Below, in pieces: positions 31,271 through 31,588 of a stretch of 31,588 nt of DNA. The position numbers and the translations under genes are program-made. Position 1 is the stretch's first letter, and every line of letters begins with the position of its first letter. The notes below the pieces were generated by a model, which was not told the origin of the DNA, searched no databases, and was given only the letters and a program-made list of their open reading frames with translations. Source of the DNA: Desulfovibrio sp. Its GTDB lineage: Bacteria > Desulfobacterota > Desulfovibrionia > Desulfovibrionales > Desulfovibrionaceae. The DNA lies in contig VSMX01000004.1 in the NCBI GenBank assembly GCA_009773975.1, positions 1 to 31,588 on the forward strand, written 5' to 3'.

Positions 31271-31588
31271 AAGGCGCGGGAAAATCCACCATTGCGCGCC
31301 TTGTGGCCGCGGGTCTGGCTGCTCTTGGACACGATGTTGTCCTCACAAGGGAACCGGGCGACAACAGCCTTGGCCGCAGCCTGCGTCCGATTTTGCTTGA
31401 CGCCCGCAATGCCTGCCTTTGTTCGGGAGCCGAGCTGCATCTTTTTTTGGCCGACAGGGCGCAGCATCTGGCCGAAGTCATAAGGCCGGCCCTGGAAGCG
31501 GAACAGATTGTGCTTTGCGACCGCTATTCCGATTCCACAATCGCCTATCAGGGCTATGGCCGGGGCCATGACGTCGAAAGGCTTGTCC
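31246..31588 (+). CDS. tmk: Thymidylate kinase, N-terminal part (cut by window edge)
   Basis: Phosphorylates dTMP to dTDP. Starting from the ATG at 31246 (AGAGGGAAG upstream), 114 codons are visible: FEGIEGAGKST with the P-loop (5-15), LTREPG (33-38), ADRAQHL (69-75) and DRYSDSTIAYQGYGR (92-106). These are the family's P-loop, dTMP-binding and DRY motifs. The start lies within the end of the yhaM-like gene in another frame (25-base overlap), implying translational coupling. The C-terminal half, with the lid, lies outside the window. Confidence 0.95.
   Translation, partial: MFVTFEGIEGAGKSTIARLVAAGLAALGHDVVLTREPGDNSLGRSLRPILLDARNACLCSGAELHLFLADRAQHLAEVIRPALEAEQIVLCDRYSDSTIAYQGYGRGHDVERLV

Noticed and set aside
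1..31588. CRISPR array, insertion sequence, toxin-antitoxin or phage-defence island
   Set aside because: No regularly spaced repeats, transposase, integrase or recognisable defence gene was seen; AddAB is a housekeeping recombination complex.

Overview
The window comes from a Gram-negative, anaerobic, sulfate-reducer-like bacterium, most likely a member of the Desulfovibrionaceae. The main evidence is a selenocysteine-containing periplasmic formate dehydrogenase in the order alpha, beta, FdhE, tetraheme c3-type cytochrome, which is the arrangement I know from Desulfovibrio. An rplU-rpmA-obg-proB cluster, a pyrophosphate-family-like 6-phosphofructokinase with an ATP-type nucleotide motif, and a TonB/ExbBD system fit the same assignment. 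The genus cannot be fixed from sequence alone. The bulk is ordinary chromosome. I saw no rRNA, tRNA, CRISPR array, insertion sequence or prophage.

Layout. (1) 1-46: start of a leftward gene cut by the window edge. 47-698: AT-rich gene-free stretch. 699-983: small conserved-looking hypothetical gene. (2) 1168-6383: formate dehydrogenase operon fdhA (UGA read as selenocysteine at 1732-1734), fdhB, fdhE and a cytochrome c3, with a promoter and inverted repeats in front and a 14-bp hairpin between fdhA and fdhB. (3) 6384-7595: tandem hairpins, an orphan hypothetical gene and, on the minus strand, a small cysteine-rich metal-binding protein. (4) 7678-9498 minus: a RACo-type corrinoid activation ATPase with an N-terminal 2Fe-2S domain. 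(5) 9625-9817 minus: traces of a ~60-residue gene broken by two frameshifts. (6) 9811-16589 plus: a vitamin B12 uptake operon, with promoter, cobalamin riboswitch, intrinsic terminator, btuF, btuD, btuC, a TonB-dependent receptor, exbB, exbD and tonB.

(7) 16590-17316: hairpin-rich repeat-like DNA and an unrecognised 118-residue ORF. (8) 17317-26200 plus: HDIG-domain protein, 6-phosphofructokinase, an AddA-like helicase-nuclease, an AddB-like nuclease with an iron-sulfur staple, and a HEAT-repeat-like protein, several overlapping or tightly packed. (9) 26216-29337 minus: rplU, rpmA, obg, proB read leftward as one cluster. (10) 29426-30181 minus: surE, divergent from a plus-strand yhaM-like exonuclease (30236-31270) that overlaps the start of tmk, which runs off the right edge.

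How it fits together: the B12 operon imports corrinoid across both membranes with its own energy-transducing TonB complex and shuts off through the riboswitch. The divergently placed RACo-like protein probably keeps an imported-corrinoid enzyme active by reducing Co(II). The formate dehydrogenase oxidises periplasmic formate and passes electrons to c3-type cytochrome. The most rewarding spots for follow-up are the riboswitch switching region, the frameshifted small gene next to it, the RACo plus cysteine-rich protein pair, and the hairpins inside the fdh and obg-proB transcripts.
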